Shown: positions 26,596 to 36,607, counted from the stretch's first letter. The stretch: 64,000 nucleotides of DNA from Planktothrix rubescens CCAP 1459/22 (GCA_904830895.1 LR882958.1:4297501-4361500); one strand, 5' to 3'. Made by a program: numbers and translations. Notes: generated from the letters alone by a model not told the origin.

Positions 26596-26844
26596 CTATT
26601 TACTTGAAAAGTCGCTAATTTGTTTTTTGCTATTCAGGCGATCGCTTACAATCGGAAGTTCCTGCCGTTGTTGAGTAAAATACTCATCGGGGCGAGGAGT
26701 GCCAAAGGTATCGTAAGCCAGACCCGTGCTGATAAATAGCCAACCCGCAACAAATAAAGCCGGAATAGTAATACTGTGAATTACCCAATACCGGATACTG
26801 GTAATAATATCCCCAAAAGGACGCTCTCCAGTTGTACCTGACAT
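26596..26844 (-). CDS. psbE: Cytochrome b559 alpha subunit
   Basis: The 82-residue protein starts [20 protein letters not shown] and has the haem-ligand His in [18 protein letters not shown], followed by the luminal motif GTPRPDEYF. It is the first of four psb genes and follows ycf48 by 99 bases on the same strand, the order found widely in cyanobacteria. Required for PSII assembly. Confidence 0.97.
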   Translation of the reverse strand: MSGTTGERPFGDIITSIRYWVIHSITIPALFVAGWLFISTGLAYDTFGTPRPDEYFTQQRQELPIVSDRLNSKKQISDFSSK

Positions 26845-26943
26845 CGTTAAATCTCCTCAAGGAAAAGTTAAATACTCAAATCTAATGATACGGGAGCAGG
26901 GAATGTGGAACAAGCCTACTCCATAGATTTCCTCAGAATCGGT

Positions 26944-27960
26944 TTAAGCCGTTTGTGGGGTAGAACCCTGATAACGGAGTAAAGCACCCCGTTGACCCAG
27001 GACATAACCCTGTTCCGAGTCCAGGAACTTGATTTTGTAAAGGTTAGAAGGGACGTTTTGCACTTCCACGTCTTTTTGCCAAGTTTTACCCCCGTCCAAA
27101 CTACAGAGGAGGTTTCCACTGCCACCACTAACCCAAATTTCTTCAGGAGTGCGATAGGCCAAATCCAAAAATCCCCAACTGGTTGAATATTCAGGGTTAA
27201 TGGGTTCACCCCACTCAGTAGCATTTTCCGGGTCAGTAAATCGCAATTCACCCCCACGAGCAATCATCCAGAGGCGGCCATTCTGACCAAAACCAATTTT
27301 CTCTAATCGCTTAGAACTAAAACGATTATGGGGTTCCCAGGCTTGAGATCCGGGTTCCCAAGTCGAGTAAAAATTGCCCTTCGCCGAAACGCTAATATAG
27401 CGACCCTCCTCAGAGCGAGATAAATTTCTGACAAAACCCACCGCATCTTCAACCAGGGCTGTCCAACTTTTCCCGCCGTCTTCGGTTTGGTAAATTGCGC
27501 CCAAATCCGTAGTCATTTCAGCACTATTGGGACTCAGAGCTTCAATACTATAGGGAGATCCAGGTAACTTAGCATTCAGAAGAATCCGATCCCAAGTTTG
27601 ACCTTCATTGGTCGTGTGCAGCAGAATCGAGGGAAGTCCTACAATCCACCCCTCAGCACCGTTAAAGCTGATGGAGTTGAAGCGAACCTTTTCCTCACCT
27701 AAATCCAGTTGTTTCACATCCCAATGGTCACCGCCATCAGTTGTTTCCAGTAGCGTAGCGTCACTCCCCACAACCCAACCCCGTTGGGGATTAGTTCCGG
27801 TAAAGGCAATATCAGCTAAATCGGCTTGGGTTCCCGTAGAAACCACTTCCCAGGGATTGTAACTGAGTTGGGGTAAGTAGCGACAGCTAACACAGATAAG
27901 AGCAACTGTCAATACTATAACGATTTTTTGCAAAAATTTAACAATGTGCATCAGATTCAA
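26944..27960 (-). CDS. ycf48: Photosystem II assembly factor Ycf48 (HCF136)
   Basis: The 338-residue lipoprotein has a signal peptide with lipobox LICVSC (Cys25) and then a seven-bladed beta-propeller built from repeats with GW and TxDGG motifs (RGWVVGSDATLLETTDGGDH, EGWIVGLPSILLHTTNEGQT, LLCSLDGGKTWQK and others). Ycf48 binds precursor D1 in the thylakoid lumen during early PSII assembly. It lies 16 bases downstream of rubA and upstream of psbE, so it is co-transcribed with other PSII factors. Confidence 0.96.
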   Translation of the reverse strand: MNLMHIVKFLQKIVIVLTVALICVSCRYLPQLSYNPWEVVSTGTQADLADIAFTGTNPQRGWVVGSDATLLETTDGGDHWDVKQLDLGEEKVRFNSISFNGAEGWIVGLPSILLHTTNEGQTWDRILLNAKLPGSPYSIEALSPNSAEMTTDLGAIYQTEDGGKSWTALVEDAVGFVRNLSRSEEGRYISVSAKGNFYSTWEPGSQAWEPHNRFSSKRLEKIGFGQNGRLWMIARGGELRFTDPENATEWGEPINPEYSTSWGFLDLAYRTPEEIWVSGGSGNLLCSLDGGKTWQKDVEVQNVPSNLYKIKFLDSEQGYVLGQRGALLRYQGSTPQTA

Positions 27961-27976
27961 AGAAATTTGAACTCCC

Positions 27977-28306
27977 TCAACTTAAGCCATACAAACTCAT
28001 AAAAAACAAAAATCCTAGGGCCAAGGCCCCAAAAATTAGAAGATTCTTCTGTTCAGCAGTCAAGGTATTGACCCCCAAACCAAAGCCTTTATTTTCCTCA
28101 AACCCCGATGGGTTTTCCTGAGAACCAATATTGATAAACTGGCTTGAAGGCGCACCACAAACCGGACAACGCCATTTTTTGGGCAGATCGGTAAAGGCCG
28201 TTCCCGCAGAAACCTTAGAACTCCCTTTCGTCGGCTCATAGACATAGCCACAAGCCCTACACTCATGGCGATCAAGGACTGTAACTTCAGTGGCCGGATC
28301 ACTCAT
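27977..28306 (-). CDS. rubA: Membrane-anchored rubredoxin RubA
   Basis: A rubredoxin domain at residues 13-60 has both iron-binding pairs, CRACGY and CPVCGAP, and a C-terminal membrane helix (LLIFGALALGFLFFMSLYG) anchors it in the thylakoid. RubA is needed for assembly of PSII, and earlier work also linked it to PSI. The gene leads the cluster rubA-ycf48-psbEFLJ. It diverges from ndhC across about 205 bases, which must hold both promoters. Confidence 0.95.
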   Translation of the reverse strand: MSDPATEVTVLDRHECRACGYVYEPTKGSSKVSAGTAFTDLPKKWRCPVCGAPSSQFINIGSQENPSGFEENKGFGLGVNTLTAEQKNLLIFGALALGFLFFMSLYGLS

Positions 28307-28510
28307 AACTTCAACACCGGATGAGTTTGGGATTATTAAAATAACTATTAAATAATATTACAAAATTTGAGCAAATCACGGAAACTTTCTGAGTGGGGAA
28401 GCCCTGTCTAAGTTTAAATTTAAGAATCCCCGTGAGATCGAAGATTAAGGGTGGGAGTATGTCAAAATGTAAAAAATCAGTTACAAACCCAGAACGGTCA
28501 GTAATTTATT

Positions 28511-28873
28511 GTGTTTGTTCTTAGTGGCTACGAATACTTTTTAGGCTTCCTAATCTTATGCAGCCTAGTTCCCATCCTGGCTTTGACAGCTTCCAAGGTT
28601 TTAGGGCCTAAAAGCCGTCGTGGTGTCCGTCATACCACCTACGAGTCAGGAAACGAACCCATTGGAGGAGCATGGATTCAATTCAACATCCGATACTATA
28701 TGTTCGCCTTGGTGTTTGTCATTTTTGACGTTGAAACCGTGTTTCTCTACCCTTGGGCCGTTGTCTTCCACAATTTGGGACTCTTGGCTTTTATTGAAGC
28801 CTTAATTTTTATTTCCATTCTTGTCATTGCACTGGTTTACGCCTGGCGTAAAGGTGCTTTGGAATGGTCATAG
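28511..28873 (+). CDS. ndhC: NAD(P)H-quinone oxidoreductase subunit 3
   Basis: The 120-residue protein with GTG start begins [20 protein letters not shown] and has three membrane helices with the family loop [20 protein letters not shown] and [13 protein letters not shown]. It is a membrane-arm subunit of NDH-1, working in respiration, cyclic electron flow and CO2 uptake. It overlaps the longest possible ndhK frame by 10 bases. First of the ndhCKJ operon. Confidence 0.96.
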   Translation: MFVLSGYEYFLGFLILCSLVPILALTASKVLGPKSRRGVRHTTYESGNEPIGGAWIQFNIRYYMFALVFVIFDVETVFLYPWAVVFHNLGLLAFIEALIFISILVIALVYAWRKGALEWS

Positions 28874-28893
28874 ACAGTGATAGTGATACAACC

Positions 28894-29616
28894 ATGACTC
28901 AAAACGTTTCACCCGACATGGAAAAAATTATTAATCCGGTTGAGCGACCCCAAGTGACTCAGGAACTCTCGGAAAACTTGATCCTGACCACGGTAGATGA
29001 TCTTTACAACTGGGCAAAGCTCTCTAGCCTATGGCCACTGTTGTACGGGACAGCCTGTTGTTTTATTGAATTTGCAGGTTTAATTGGTTCTCGGTTTGAC
29101 TTTGACCGTTTTGGTCTGGTTCCCCGGTCTAGCCCTCGACAGGCGGATTTACTGATTACCGCCGGAACTATTACCATGAAATACGCCCCGATTTTGGTGC
29201 GTCTGTACGACCAAATGCCCGAACCCAAGTATGTGATTGCTATGGGAGCTTGTACAGTGACCGGGGGGATGTTTAGTATGGACTCTCCCTCGGCGGTGCG
29301 GGGCGTGGATAAATTAATTCCTGTGGATGTTTATATTCCCGGGTGTCCCCCCCGTCCTGAAGCGATTATTGATGCGGTGATCAAACTGCGGAAAAAAGTA
29401 GCCAATGATTCCCTACAGGAGCGGGCCAATCTCCAACAAACCCACCGTTATTACACCCGCCCCCACAATCTGAAACCGGTGGAACCGATTTTAACAGGTC
29501 AATATTTGATGACACAATCCCGTCAGGTTCCCCCCAAGGAATTAACCGAAGCCATGGGTGGGGCAGTTCCCCCCGCTTTAATGGCTGAACCTGCCCAGGA
29601 GGAAAAACGTGGATAA
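28894..29616 (+). CDS. ndhK: NAD(P)H-quinone oxidoreductase subunit K
   Basis: I use ATG 28894 ([12 protein letters not shown]), 10 codons after the first possible ATG at 28864. The 240-residue iron-sulfur protein has the N2-cluster cysteines in [20 protein letters not shown] and PGCPPRPEA. NdhK sits at the junction of the hydrophilic and membrane arms. It overlaps ndhJ by 8 bases, a sign of translational coupling. Confidence 0.95.
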   Translation: MTQNVSPDMEKIINPVERPQVTQELSENLILTTVDDLYNWAKLSSLWPLLYGTACCFIEFAGLIGSRFDFDRFGLVPRSSPRQADLLITAGTITMKYAPILVRLYDQMPEPKYVIAMGACTVTGGMFSMDSPSAVRGVDKLIPVDVYIPGCPPRPEAIIDAVIKLRKKVANDSLQERANLQQTHRYYTRPHNLKPVEPILTGQYLMTQSRQVPPKELTEAMGGAVPPALMAEPAQEEKRG

Positions 29617-30112
29617 TTCTGAAGCCCCCTTAGTCGAAGTCGGGAAAGTCTCCCAGTGGTTGAGTGAAAATGGTTTTGAGCAAGAATCCCTAGGCCCTAA
29701 TGCCATGGGGGTAGAAATGATTAAAGTTGATCGAGACTACTTGATTCCCCTTGCCACTGCCCTGTATGCTTATGGTTTTAACTGCTTACGTTGTCAATGT
29801 GCTTATGATGCTGGCCCTGGAGATGCCCTCGTCAGCGTTTATCATTTAGTTAAGATTGATGATGATGTGGAACAACCGCAGGAAATCTGCGTCAAGGTCT
29901 TTGTCCCACGGGGTGACCCTAGAGTCCCTTCAGTCTACTGGATATGGAAAGCAGCCGATTTTCAGGAGCGAGAATCCTACGATATGTATGGTATCGTCTA
30001 CGAAGGTCATCCTAATCTGAAACGGATTTTAATGCCTGAAGATTGGGTGGGTTGGCCTTTAAGAAAAGATTATATCTCTCCTGATTTCCATGAGTTGCAA
30101 GATGCCTATTAA
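29609..30112 (+). CDS. ndhJ: NAD(P)H-quinone oxidoreductase subunit J
   Basis: The GTG start at 29609 lies inside ndhK. The 167-residue protein contains the complex I 30-kDa signature [20 protein letters not shown] and ends DFHELQDAY, like other NdhJ proteins. It joins NdhK in the hydrophilic arm of NDH-1. A hairpin (ATCTGGC/GCCAGAT, 30130-30153) follows 17 bases after the stop but has no T run. Confidence 0.95.
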   Translation: MDNSEAPLVEVGKVSQWLSENGFEQESLGPNAMGVEMIKVDRDYLIPLATALYAYGFNCLRCQCAYDAGPGDALVSVYHLVKIDDDVEQPQEICVKVFVPRGDPRVPSVYWIWKAADFQERESYDMYGIVYEGHPNLKRILMPEDWVGWPLRKDYISPDFHELQDAY

Positions 30113-30342
30113 TGGCAACCCGTAATTCAATCTGGCGATCAAAATTGCCAGATCTCTAGGAAGTCTGATATAGTTGCCTACGATAATGTAGAATTCATAT
30201 CTTGCTTGGACTGGATACACCCTAGTGATTCCGATTAAGGGTTGTAGTTGAAGGTTGAGCAAGGAGTTCTGCCCTAAGTCAAACGGAATCAGTCTAAGTT
30301 TTCGATGCGTTTCGCAATTCACTCTGGTGGAGGAGTCAAATC

Positions 30343-31923
30343 GTGAGTACACTCAACGGTAAAACATTTAATGATATTAATCGCAACGGCATCTTTGATG
30401 CTGGAGACGTGGCACTTCCGGGTGTCACAGTCTTTTTAGATAGCAACGGCAATGGTTTACCCGACACTGCTGAAAAGATTGCTGCCACTGACGTTAACGG
30501 TCTTTATTCGTTTCCTAATCTCGCTGCGGGAAGTTACCTAGTTGCATCAACGGTTTCCCCTGGTTTGACCCGGACAACTCCATTATCGGCTGTTCCCCTG
30601 ACGGGAGCCCCTGCTGAGGTAGCTACATTTAATATTGTAAATACGGCGGCAGTTGTTATCCCTCCTATTGTTCCGTCTTTGACTGGCAACATTAATGGGG
30701 CTGTCTTTGTAGATAACAATCTACTGGGTCTCTACGCCTATGACGATAAGGGCAACGTTATTGCCAATCCCAATGGGTTTTCCCCTCAGACTCAGGTATA
30801 CGATCCCTTAGTGGATGCCACGTTACCCAGGGTTCCAGTCTACATTGACCTCAATAACGATGGTTTCCTGAATGCTAACGAACCCAGAACCTTGAGCAAT
30901 GAAGCTGGGTTCTATAACTTTAATGCTTTACCTGCTGGCTCCTACCTGTTGAGAATTGCTCAAACTGCTGATAAGGTAGATGGAGCTCTCTCGATTCTGG
31001 GTGATTTACAAACAACCAATACTCCCTTAGTTGTTGATGTCTTTGCTGGCTCAACTATCAACAAAGCGGATTTGGGAGTTGTGGTTCCCAATAGTGTTTA
31101 CGGTAAAGTCATTAATGACCGAAATGGTAATGGCGTCCCAGAAGCCAACGAACCCGGAATTAACGGCATTACTGTCTTTCTTGACTCTAACGGAAATAAT
31201 GTCTTTGACTTGGGCGAAAAGTCTACGGTCAGTGGTATTGATGGGGCTTATATTATCAAAGGCTTAAATACCAACGTTGGTCAGGAATCTAACGCCACCT
31301 TGGCTCAAAACCCCTATCTCGCCTACCAACTTTTAAATGATCCTCTGTCCGTCGCCAAGACCTTCCCGGTGACTTCACTTCCCCCAACCACCGCCTACGT
31401 TAGAACGTCACCGTCGCCCGGAGCCACCATTAATGCTCCTGTGATTCCAGGCGGTTCGGCTCAGGCCAACTTCCTGTATACTTTTGCTCAGACACCGACA
31501 GCGGTGCTGCGTGATAGCATTACTGGATTTGTTTTCAATGATTTAAACTCGGATGGGATTGTGCAACCGGGTGAACCCAACAAAGCCGGAGTCCAAGTCT
31601 ATCTTGACTTCAACAACAACGCCAAACGGGATAATGATACTTCTTTGGTTGAGCCGGCTTCTGTTACCGATGCGTCTGGTTCCTTTGGCTTCTTTAACCT
31701 GACCACCCCGGGCGACTACATTGTACGGACAACAGGGAATTTCCCGACCACTGCAATTCCTAATGTCATCTTAGGCTCGGGTCAAGCAGCCCAACTGGCT
31801 ATCGGTGTGTCTAGTGTTAAACCGACCCCTGCTATCAATGAAAAAACTTTGGTTCCTGTTCCTGGAGTCCAAGTTGTTGCCCAAAACGCCTTCTTTCCTA
31901 ATACTGGATTCCCAGTCGTTTAA
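30343..31923 (+). CDS. SdrD B-like multidomain repeat protein
   Basis: The 526-residue protein has four copies of an SdrD B-like/Cna-B-like module. Each starts with a G-x-x-F/V-x-D-x-N sequence (GKTFNDINRNGIFDAGD, GAVFVDNN, GKVINDRNGNGVPEANEPG, GFVFNDLNSDGIVQPGEPN) and continues with VTVFLDSNGNG-like calcium-binding loops. There is no obvious signal peptide or anchor, which is odd for a surface module; export could be by a route without a classical signal. The start is GTG with a strong site (GGAGG at 30329-30333). It lies between ndhJ and the M16 gene and is not part of either pathway. Function unknown; adhesion or surface layer is the usual guess. Confidence 0.8.
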   Translation: MSTLNGKTFNDINRNGIFDAGDVALPGVTVFLDSNGNGLPDTAEKIAATDVNGLYSFPNLAAGSYLVASTVSPGLTRTTPLSAVPLTGAPAEVATFNIVNTAAVVIPPIVPSLTGNINGAVFVDNNLLGLYAYDDKGNVIANPNGFSPQTQVYDPLVDATLPRVPVYIDLNNDGFLNANEPRTLSNEAGFYNFNALPAGSYLLRIAQTADKVDGALSILGDLQTTNTPLVVDVFAGSTINKADLGVVVPNSVYGKVINDRNGNGVPEANEPGINGITVFLDSNGNNVFDLGEKSTVSGIDGAYIIKGLNTNVGQESNATLAQNPYLAYQLLNDPLSVAKTFPVTSLPPTTAYVRTSPSPGATINAPVIPGGSAQANFLYTFAQTPTAVLRDSITGFVFNDLNSDGIVQPGEPNKAGVQVYLDFNNNAKRDNDTSLVEPASVTDASGSFGFFNLTTPGDYIVRTTGNFPTTAIPNVILGSGQAAQLAIGVSSVKPTPAINEKTLVPVPGVQVVAQNAFFPNTGFPVV

Positions 31924-32019
31924 ATTTAGTGATTGATTGATACATCGATCAGTTTAATTAATCTTCATCCTAGGGAAGCACTAATTCTTAGAATTAGCTT
32001 TTTCTCTAGGGTGATATTT

Positions 32020-32118
32020 TTTGACCGCAAAAATAGAAACGCAGCTTTAAACATTCTGCAAAAAGGATTAATTAGCGTGGGGCACACGCCAATTTGTATC
32101 AAGGTACTCAGATTTTCT
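32020..32118 (+). pseudogene. Remnant of the C-terminus of a TnpB-type protein
   Basis: Inside a 70-codon frame of otherwise unconvincing sequence, the stretch FDRKNRNAALNILQKGLIS then VGHT matches the conserved end of IS605/IS1341 TnpB (D-R-D-x-N-A-A-x-N-I-L). The final RuvC-III Asp region is present but the rest of the gene is missing. The remaining bases of the 254-base gap hold nothing else recognisable. Confidence 0.6.
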
Positions 32119-32177
32119 CTACTACTGCTGATTAATTTGAAGTAGGCTACATTAAGTGGAGTTTAACTTAAAATAAT

Positions 32178-33440
32178 TTGTCTCAAGTTTTGACAACTTC
32201 AACGTTTCCCGCCAAAACTTTTAAGCTAAACAATGGTTTAACGGTGATTCATCAACAGATGACCGCTACTCCGGTAGTGGTTGTGGATGTTTGGGTTAGG
32301 GCGGGTGCCATTTACGAACCGGATATGTGGTCAGGGATGGCGCATTTTTTAGAGCACATGATTTTTAAAGGCACAGATTGGATTGGGCCGGGGATGTTCG
32401 ATCAAGTGATTGAAAGTTGCGGCGGTGTCGCTAATGCTGCTACCAGTCACGATTATGCCCATTTTTATATTACAACCGCCGTTCAGTATTTAGAGGAAAC
32501 CTTAAACGCCCTGGGGGAGTTGCTGCTCCATGCCACTATTCCCGATGGTGAGTTTAATCGAGAACGGGATGTAGTTTTAGAGGAAATTCGTCAGGCTCAA
32601 GATGATCCCGATTGGCTGAGTTTCCAGGTTTTAATGGAAACGGTGTATGAACGTCACCCCTACAGTCGTTCGGTTTTGGGAACAGAAGCAAAATTAATGG
32701 CGCGAGCGCCCCATGAAATGCGACGGTTTCATCGATGTCGCTACCAACCGGAAAATATGGCTGTGGTGATTATTGGAGATGTAGAAGAACAACAAGCTCT
32801 GGATATGATTAGTCAGGCTTTTAGTAACTTTTTACCCCCAACTACTTACACCCATCTTTATGAAGTGGTGCAACCTCAAATTCGGGGAATTCATCGTCGG
32901 GAACTGCGTTTACCTTATGTTGAAGAAGCCCGTTTAACCTTAGCTTGGACAGGCCCAGGAGTGGAACAATTAAGACAAGCCTATGGACTCGATTTGCTTT
33001 CTTCGGTGGTTGCTTCAGGAAGAACCTCTCGATTAGTCCAAAAATTGCGGGAAAAATTGCAACTTGTCCATGATATTTGTAGTGACTTTTCCTTACAACA
33101 AGAGTCTAGTTTGTTTACGATTAGTGCTTTATTAGAACCTAAAAATTTAGAGAAAGTAGAAGCCCTGATTTGTGAAGAAGTTAATCAGTTAATGAACCAG
33201 CCAATTTCAGAACCAGAATTAAGGAGAAGTCAAAGGTTTCTCTGTAATGACTATGCCTTTTCAACGGAAACCCCAGGACAATTAGCGGGGCTATATGGAT
33301 ATTATTTTACTGTCGCAGAACCGGAGATATCGGTAACTTATCCGGCTCAAATACAATCCTTTGAACCTTTAGAATTGCAAGCTATTTTGAAGGAATTGCT
33401 AAACTTAGAAAATTATGCGGTGATGGTGGTTCAACCCTAG
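32178..33440 (+). CDS. M16 family zinc peptidase (processing-peptidase-like)
   Basis: The 420-residue protein has the inverted zinc motif HFLEHMIFKGTD (HxxEH) near residue 57, with the distal Glu near 130 in ERDVVLEEIRQ. The middle has ENMAVVIIGDVE and an R-Y pair in the C-terminal lobe. The start must lie after the stop at 32169-32171; TTG 32178 is the first choice and TTG 32190 is possible. M16 peptidases of this group are soluble, and this one is the metal-binding partner type; cyanobacteria often have a second, non-catalytic M16 gene next to it, which is absent here. It converges on ndhE. Confidence 0.88.
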   Translation: MSQVLTTSTFPAKTFKLNNGLTVIHQQMTATPVVVVDVWVRAGAIYEPDMWSGMAHFLEHMIFKGTDWIGPGMFDQVIESCGGVANAATSHDYAHFYITTAVQYLEETLNALGELLLHATIPDGEFNRERDVVLEEIRQAQDDPDWLSFQVLMETVYERHPYSRSVLGTEAKLMARAPHEMRRFHRCRYQPENMAVVIIGDVEEQQALDMISQAFSNFLPPTTYTHLYEVVQPQIRGIHRRELRLPYVEEARLTLAWTGPGVEQLRQAYGLDLLSSVVASGRTSRLVQKLREKLQLVHDICSDFSLQQESSLFTISALLEPKNLEKVEALICEEVNQLMNQPISEPELRRSQRFLCNDYAFSTETPGQLAGLYGYYFTVAEPEISVTYPAQIQSFEPLELQAILKELLNLENYAVMVVQP

Positions 33441-33491
33441 GATTTAAAGATTAACATATTGATTCTGTTGATCCTTAAATCCTAATTGGGT

Positions 33492-33803
33492 TTACCACTT
33501 TAACAGATTAAATTCTTCCATGTCTATGGTATCCCGGTTGCGATAAATAGCCAGAACAATGGCTAAACCTACAGCCGCTTCCGCCGCAGCTACGGTAATC
33601 ACAAAAACAGTGAAGACTTGACCCCTAATATTGGCGGAATCTAAGAAGTTAGAAAATGCCATGAGGTTCAAGTTGACCGCATTCAATAATAATTCAATCG
33701 ACATCAAAACTCGAACGGCATTACGACTGGTAATTAATCCATAGATTCCAATACAAAAAAGAGCCGCTGCTATTAACAAAAAATACTCCAGTTGTAATTG
33801 CAT
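33492..33803 (-). CDS. ndhE: NAD(P)H-quinone oxidoreductase subunit 4L
   Basis: The 103-residue, three-helix protein starts [20 protein letters not shown], with the NuoK-family stretch [20 protein letters not shown] carrying the conserved membrane Glu residues for proton transfer, and [18 protein letters not shown]. Last gene of ndhAIGE on the minus strand, 123 bases after ndhG, with an STRR tract in the gap. Confidence 0.96.
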   Translation of the reverse strand: MQLQLEYFLLIAAALFCIGIYGLITSRNAVRVLMSIELLLNAVNLNLMAFSNFLDSANIRGQVFTVFVITVAAAEAAVGLAIVLAIYRNRDTIDMEEFNLLKW

Positions 33804-33840
33804 AAATCTCTATTGTTCTCCAATTTTATTGTAGTTCAAA

Positions 33841-33893
33841 ATTAAGGAATAGGGAATAGGGAACAGGTAATAGGTAATAGGTAATAGGTAATA
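33841..33893. repeat. Short tandem repeat GGTAATA / GGGAATA
   Basis: Seven or so heptamers (GGGAATA, GGGAACA, GGTAATA x4) run in a row between ndhE and ndhG. They are transcribed within the operon and may form no strong structure. Confidence 0.65.
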
Positions 33894-33926
33894 GAAAGAG
33901 TTTGCCTCCCTTGCTCCCCTACTTCC

Positions 33927-34547
33927 CTACTCCCCCTTTTGAGGGCGATCGCTTGCCACGGAAATCAACTCACGAGGACGTTCCTGTAAGGTTAAAACCG
34001 GAGGTTCACTTTTTTGGGTGGGTAAAATATCAGAAATATAATCTCGACGAGCAAGAATAATCGCCCCCACCATTGCCATTAATAAAAACACCGAGGCTAA
34101 CTCAAAAGGTAACAGGAAATCACTAAAAAAGTGTTGCCCAATTAATGTAACTGAACCGCCCACGGGTTCAACAATCGGAGTAATTAACCAAGAAGTCGAT
34201 AAGACCATGGTTCCTAAGAGGGCAAATAATCCCACACAGACAATGGCGGTTGCACCCTTCCGCAGCCAGTTTAGAGGCAGTTCTTTAAAGGTTTCTCTCT
34301 TGTTAACCAACATAATCCCGAATAGGATCAGAACATTCACCGAACCCACATAAATTAAAACCTGGGCGGCGGCGACAAAATCAGCATTCAGGAGAATATA
34401 CAATCCAGCAATACTAATAAATGAACCCCCGAGTAAAAACGCAGAATAGACGATATTTTTGAGCAGCACCACACCTAAAGCTGTCCCAATCATCATCACG
34501 GCTAATAAGCCAAAAGCAACAATTTGAACCCCTTCCGCTAAATTCAC
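33927..34547 (-). CDS. ndhG: NAD(P)H-quinone oxidoreductase subunit 6
   Basis: The 206-residue membrane protein has five helices typical of NuoJ (start VQIVAFGLLAVMMIGTALG, middle NADFVAAAQVLIYVGSVNVL, which carries the conserved VGA/VGS segment), then a polar C-terminal tail of about 30 residues. It is part of the membrane arm of NDH-1. It is preceded by STRR repeats in the gap after ndhI. Confidence 0.95.
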   Translation of the reverse strand: MNLAEGVQIVAFGLLAVMMIGTALGVVLLKNIVYSAFLLGGSFISIAGLYILLNADFVAAAQVLIYVGSVNVLILFGIMLVNKRETFKELPLNWLRKGATAIVCVGLFALLGTMVLSTSWLITPIVEPVGGSVTLIGQHFFSDFLLPFELASVFLLMAMVGAIILARRDYISDILPTQKSEPPVLTLQERPRELISVASDRPQKGE

Positions 34548-34560
34548 AATTCTATCCTTA

Positions 34561-34625
34561 TCAGTAATCAGTTTAATCAGTTTAATCAGTTATCAGTCAT
34601 CAGTTATCAGTCATCAGTTTAATCA
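34561..34625. repeat. STRR heptamers (TCAGTTA / TCAGTCA) between ndhI and ndhG
   Basis: TCAGTTTAA and TCAGTTA/TCAGTCA words repeat about eight times. They lie within the ndhAIGE transcript. Confidence 0.7.
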
Positions 34626-34661
34626 GTGGGCCAGACGTGCCACGGCGCGTCTGTACCAGCG

Positions 34662-35258
34662 TTACTCCTGATTGCCTTTTGACTTTTGTTCAATAATGGA
34701 TTCTGGGCGTAACCCGGGTCGAACTGCCGTTTCCGGTAAATCATGGGGGTCAATTTCCCCGGCGGGTAAATAAGCGAACTCTCGCAACGGTGTGACCATT
34801 GGATCATTGGTCACCTTATAGGGTAAACGTCCTAGGGCTACGCTGTCATAGTTCAATTCATGACGGTCATAGGCCGCTAATTCATATTCCTCCGTCATCG
34901 AGAGGCAATTGGTGGGGCAGTATTCCACACAGTTTCCACAGAAAATACAGACCCCAAAATCAATACTGTAGTGTTTAAGCTGCTTTTTCTTGGTTTCCTT
35001 GTTATAGTCCCAATCCACAACGGGTAAATTGATCGGACAAACGCGAACACAAACCTCGCAGGAAATACATTTATCAAATTCAAAATGAATCCGCCCCCGA
35101 AACCGTTCAGAAGGAATTAATTTTTCATAGGGGTACTGAACGGTAATGGGGCGACGACGCATATGATCAAACGTAACCCCAAGCCCCTGGCCGATATACT
35201 TTGCAGATTGAAAGGTTTCCTTCGCGTAATCGGTAACTTGGTTCAGAAACTTGAGCAT
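34662..35258 (-). CDS. ndhI: NAD(P)H-quinone oxidoreductase subunit I (2 x 4Fe-4S)
   Basis: The 198-residue protein has both ferredoxin-type clusters: [16 protein letters not shown] and [17 protein letters not shown]. The N-terminal amphipathic helix and the motif [19 protein letters not shown] are as in other NdhI proteins. It passes electrons toward NdhK. Genes ndhA and ndhG flank it, with STRR repeats on both sides. Confidence 0.96.
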   Translation of the reverse strand: MLKFLNQVTDYAKETFQSAKYIGQGLGVTFDHMRRRPITVQYPYEKLIPSERFRGRIHFEFDKCISCEVCVRVCPINLPVVDWDYNKETKKKQLKHYSIDFGVCIFCGNCVEYCPTNCLSMTEEYELAAYDRHELNYDSVALGRLPYKVTNDPMVTPLREFAYLPAGEIDPHDLPETAVRPGLRPESIIEQKSKGNQE

Positions 35259-35267
35259 GATGTCTCC

Positions 35268-35397
35268 CTCTAACAGTTATCAGTAAACAGTAATTAGTTA
35301 TCAGTAAAGATTTAAGTGATCTGCAATCAGTATTTCAGACTCAGTTGGTAATCAGTAGCTTTCAAATTAAAATCTTACACTGATAACTGATTACTGA
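35268..35397. repeat. STRR-like heptamers between ndhA and ndhI
   Basis: A loose set of CAGTTATCAGTAAACAGTAA-type words at one end and ACTGATAACTGATTACTG at the other make an imperfect inverted repeat of about 130 bases. Confidence 0.65.
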
Positions 35398-35404
35398 TTT
35401 GGCT

Positions 35405-36523
35405 TTATCCGCCAAAAGCAACGGGAAAAGCCAACTTGAGTGCGGCCGTTAATAGTAGATTGACTAAGCCAACGGGTAATAGGAATTTCCAGCCTAGATT
35501 TAATAATTGGTCAATCCGAACCCGAGGTAATGTCCAGCGCAGTAAAACCGCCGTAAACACTAACAGATAAGCCTTTAAAACGGTCATGGTGATGCCCAAC
35601 ATCGCCAAAATGACTTGTAACCAGGGTGTAGTTTCACTGACTCCTAAGAGCGGAGCCACCATATCAACCGGAATCGGGAAATCCCAACCCCCCAGGTATA
35701 AGACTGCCACGATTAGAGCGGACAATACCAAGTTGACATAAGAGGCCAAATAATACAGAGCAAACTTCATCCCCGAATATTCAGTCTGATAACCGGCAAC
35801 CAGTTCTTCCTCAGCTTCAGGTAAGTCAAAGGGCAAGCGTTCACACTCGGCCAGGGCTGCAATCCAGAAAATCATGAACCCCACGGGTTGACGCCAGATA
35901 TTCCAACCTAGAATCCCATAGCCAGATTGCTGATTCACGATATCCAAGGTACTCATACTATTGGACATCATGACCACGGCTAAAACTGCTAAAGCCAGGG
36001 GAATTTCATAGCTAATGGATTGGGCGACGGCCCGTAACCCTCCTAATAAAGAATATTTATTATTAGAGGCATAACCGGACATTAATAACCCAATCGGTTG
36101 AATACTTGAAAGGGCAATCCAGAGAAAAATAGCGGTACTTAGATCCGTAATCACCATGTTTTGTCCAAAGGGGACAATTAAATAGGACAAAAACACGGGA
36201 ATGGAGACAATAACCGGCCCCAAGGTAAATAACCAGGGGTCTGCATTAAAGGGAATAGTATCTTCTTTGAACAGTAATTTCAAACCATCAGCTAAAGGGG
36301 CTAAGATTCCCATTGGCCCCATATACTCAGGGCCAATGCGTTGTTGTGCTGCGGCGGAAATTTTCCTTTCTAGCCATACCGTTCCTAAAACACCAACAGT
36401 TGCAGATACAATCATTAATCCCATGGGCAGAGGGAGCCAAAACAATTTGGCCATCTCTAAGGATAGGCCCAGACCTGTGAGGCCTTCTACAAAACTTGCT
36501 TGTAAATCAATTCCTGGGTTCAT
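35405..36523 (-). CDS. ndhA: NAD(P)H-quinone oxidoreductase subunit 1
   Basis: The 372-residue, eight-helix protein has the NuoH signatures [40 protein letters not shown] and the quinone-site loop [20 protein letters not shown]. It forms part of the quinone chamber of NDH-1. It is first in ndhAIGE. STRR repeats and an IS1341-type element lie directly upstream, between it and gltA, so the operon promoter may be affected by the insertion. Confidence 0.97.
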   Translation of the reverse strand: MNPGIDLQASFVEGLTGLGLSLEMAKLFWLPLPMGLMIVSATVGVLGTVWLERKISAAAQQRIGPEYMGPMGILAPLADGLKLLFKEDTIPFNADPWLFTLGPVIVSIPVFLSYLIVPFGQNMVITDLSTAIFLWIALSSIQPIGLLMSGYASNNKYSLLGGLRAVAQSISYEIPLALAVLAVVMMSNSMSTLDIVNQQSGYGILGWNIWRQPVGFMIFWIAALAECERLPFDLPEAEEELVAGYQTEYSGMKFALYYLASYVNLVLSALIVAVLYLGGWDFPIPVDMVAPLLGVSETTPWLQVILAMLGITMTVLKAYLLVFTAVLLRWTLPRVRIDQLLNLGWKFLLPVGLVNLLLTAALKLAFPVAFGG

Positions 36524-36528
36524 GGAAT

Positions 36529-36577
36529 CAGTAATCAGTAATCAGTAATCAGTCATCAGTCATCAGTCATCAGTCAT
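36529..36577. repeat. STRR heptamers (AGTAATC / AGTCATC) upstream of ndhA
   Basis: AGTAATC occurs three times and AGTCATC four times in a row, ending at the IS right end. They lie where the ndhA leader or promoter is expected. Confidence 0.7.
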
Positions 36578-36607
36578 CATTGTAGAACTGATCACTAATT
36601 TTTTGCC

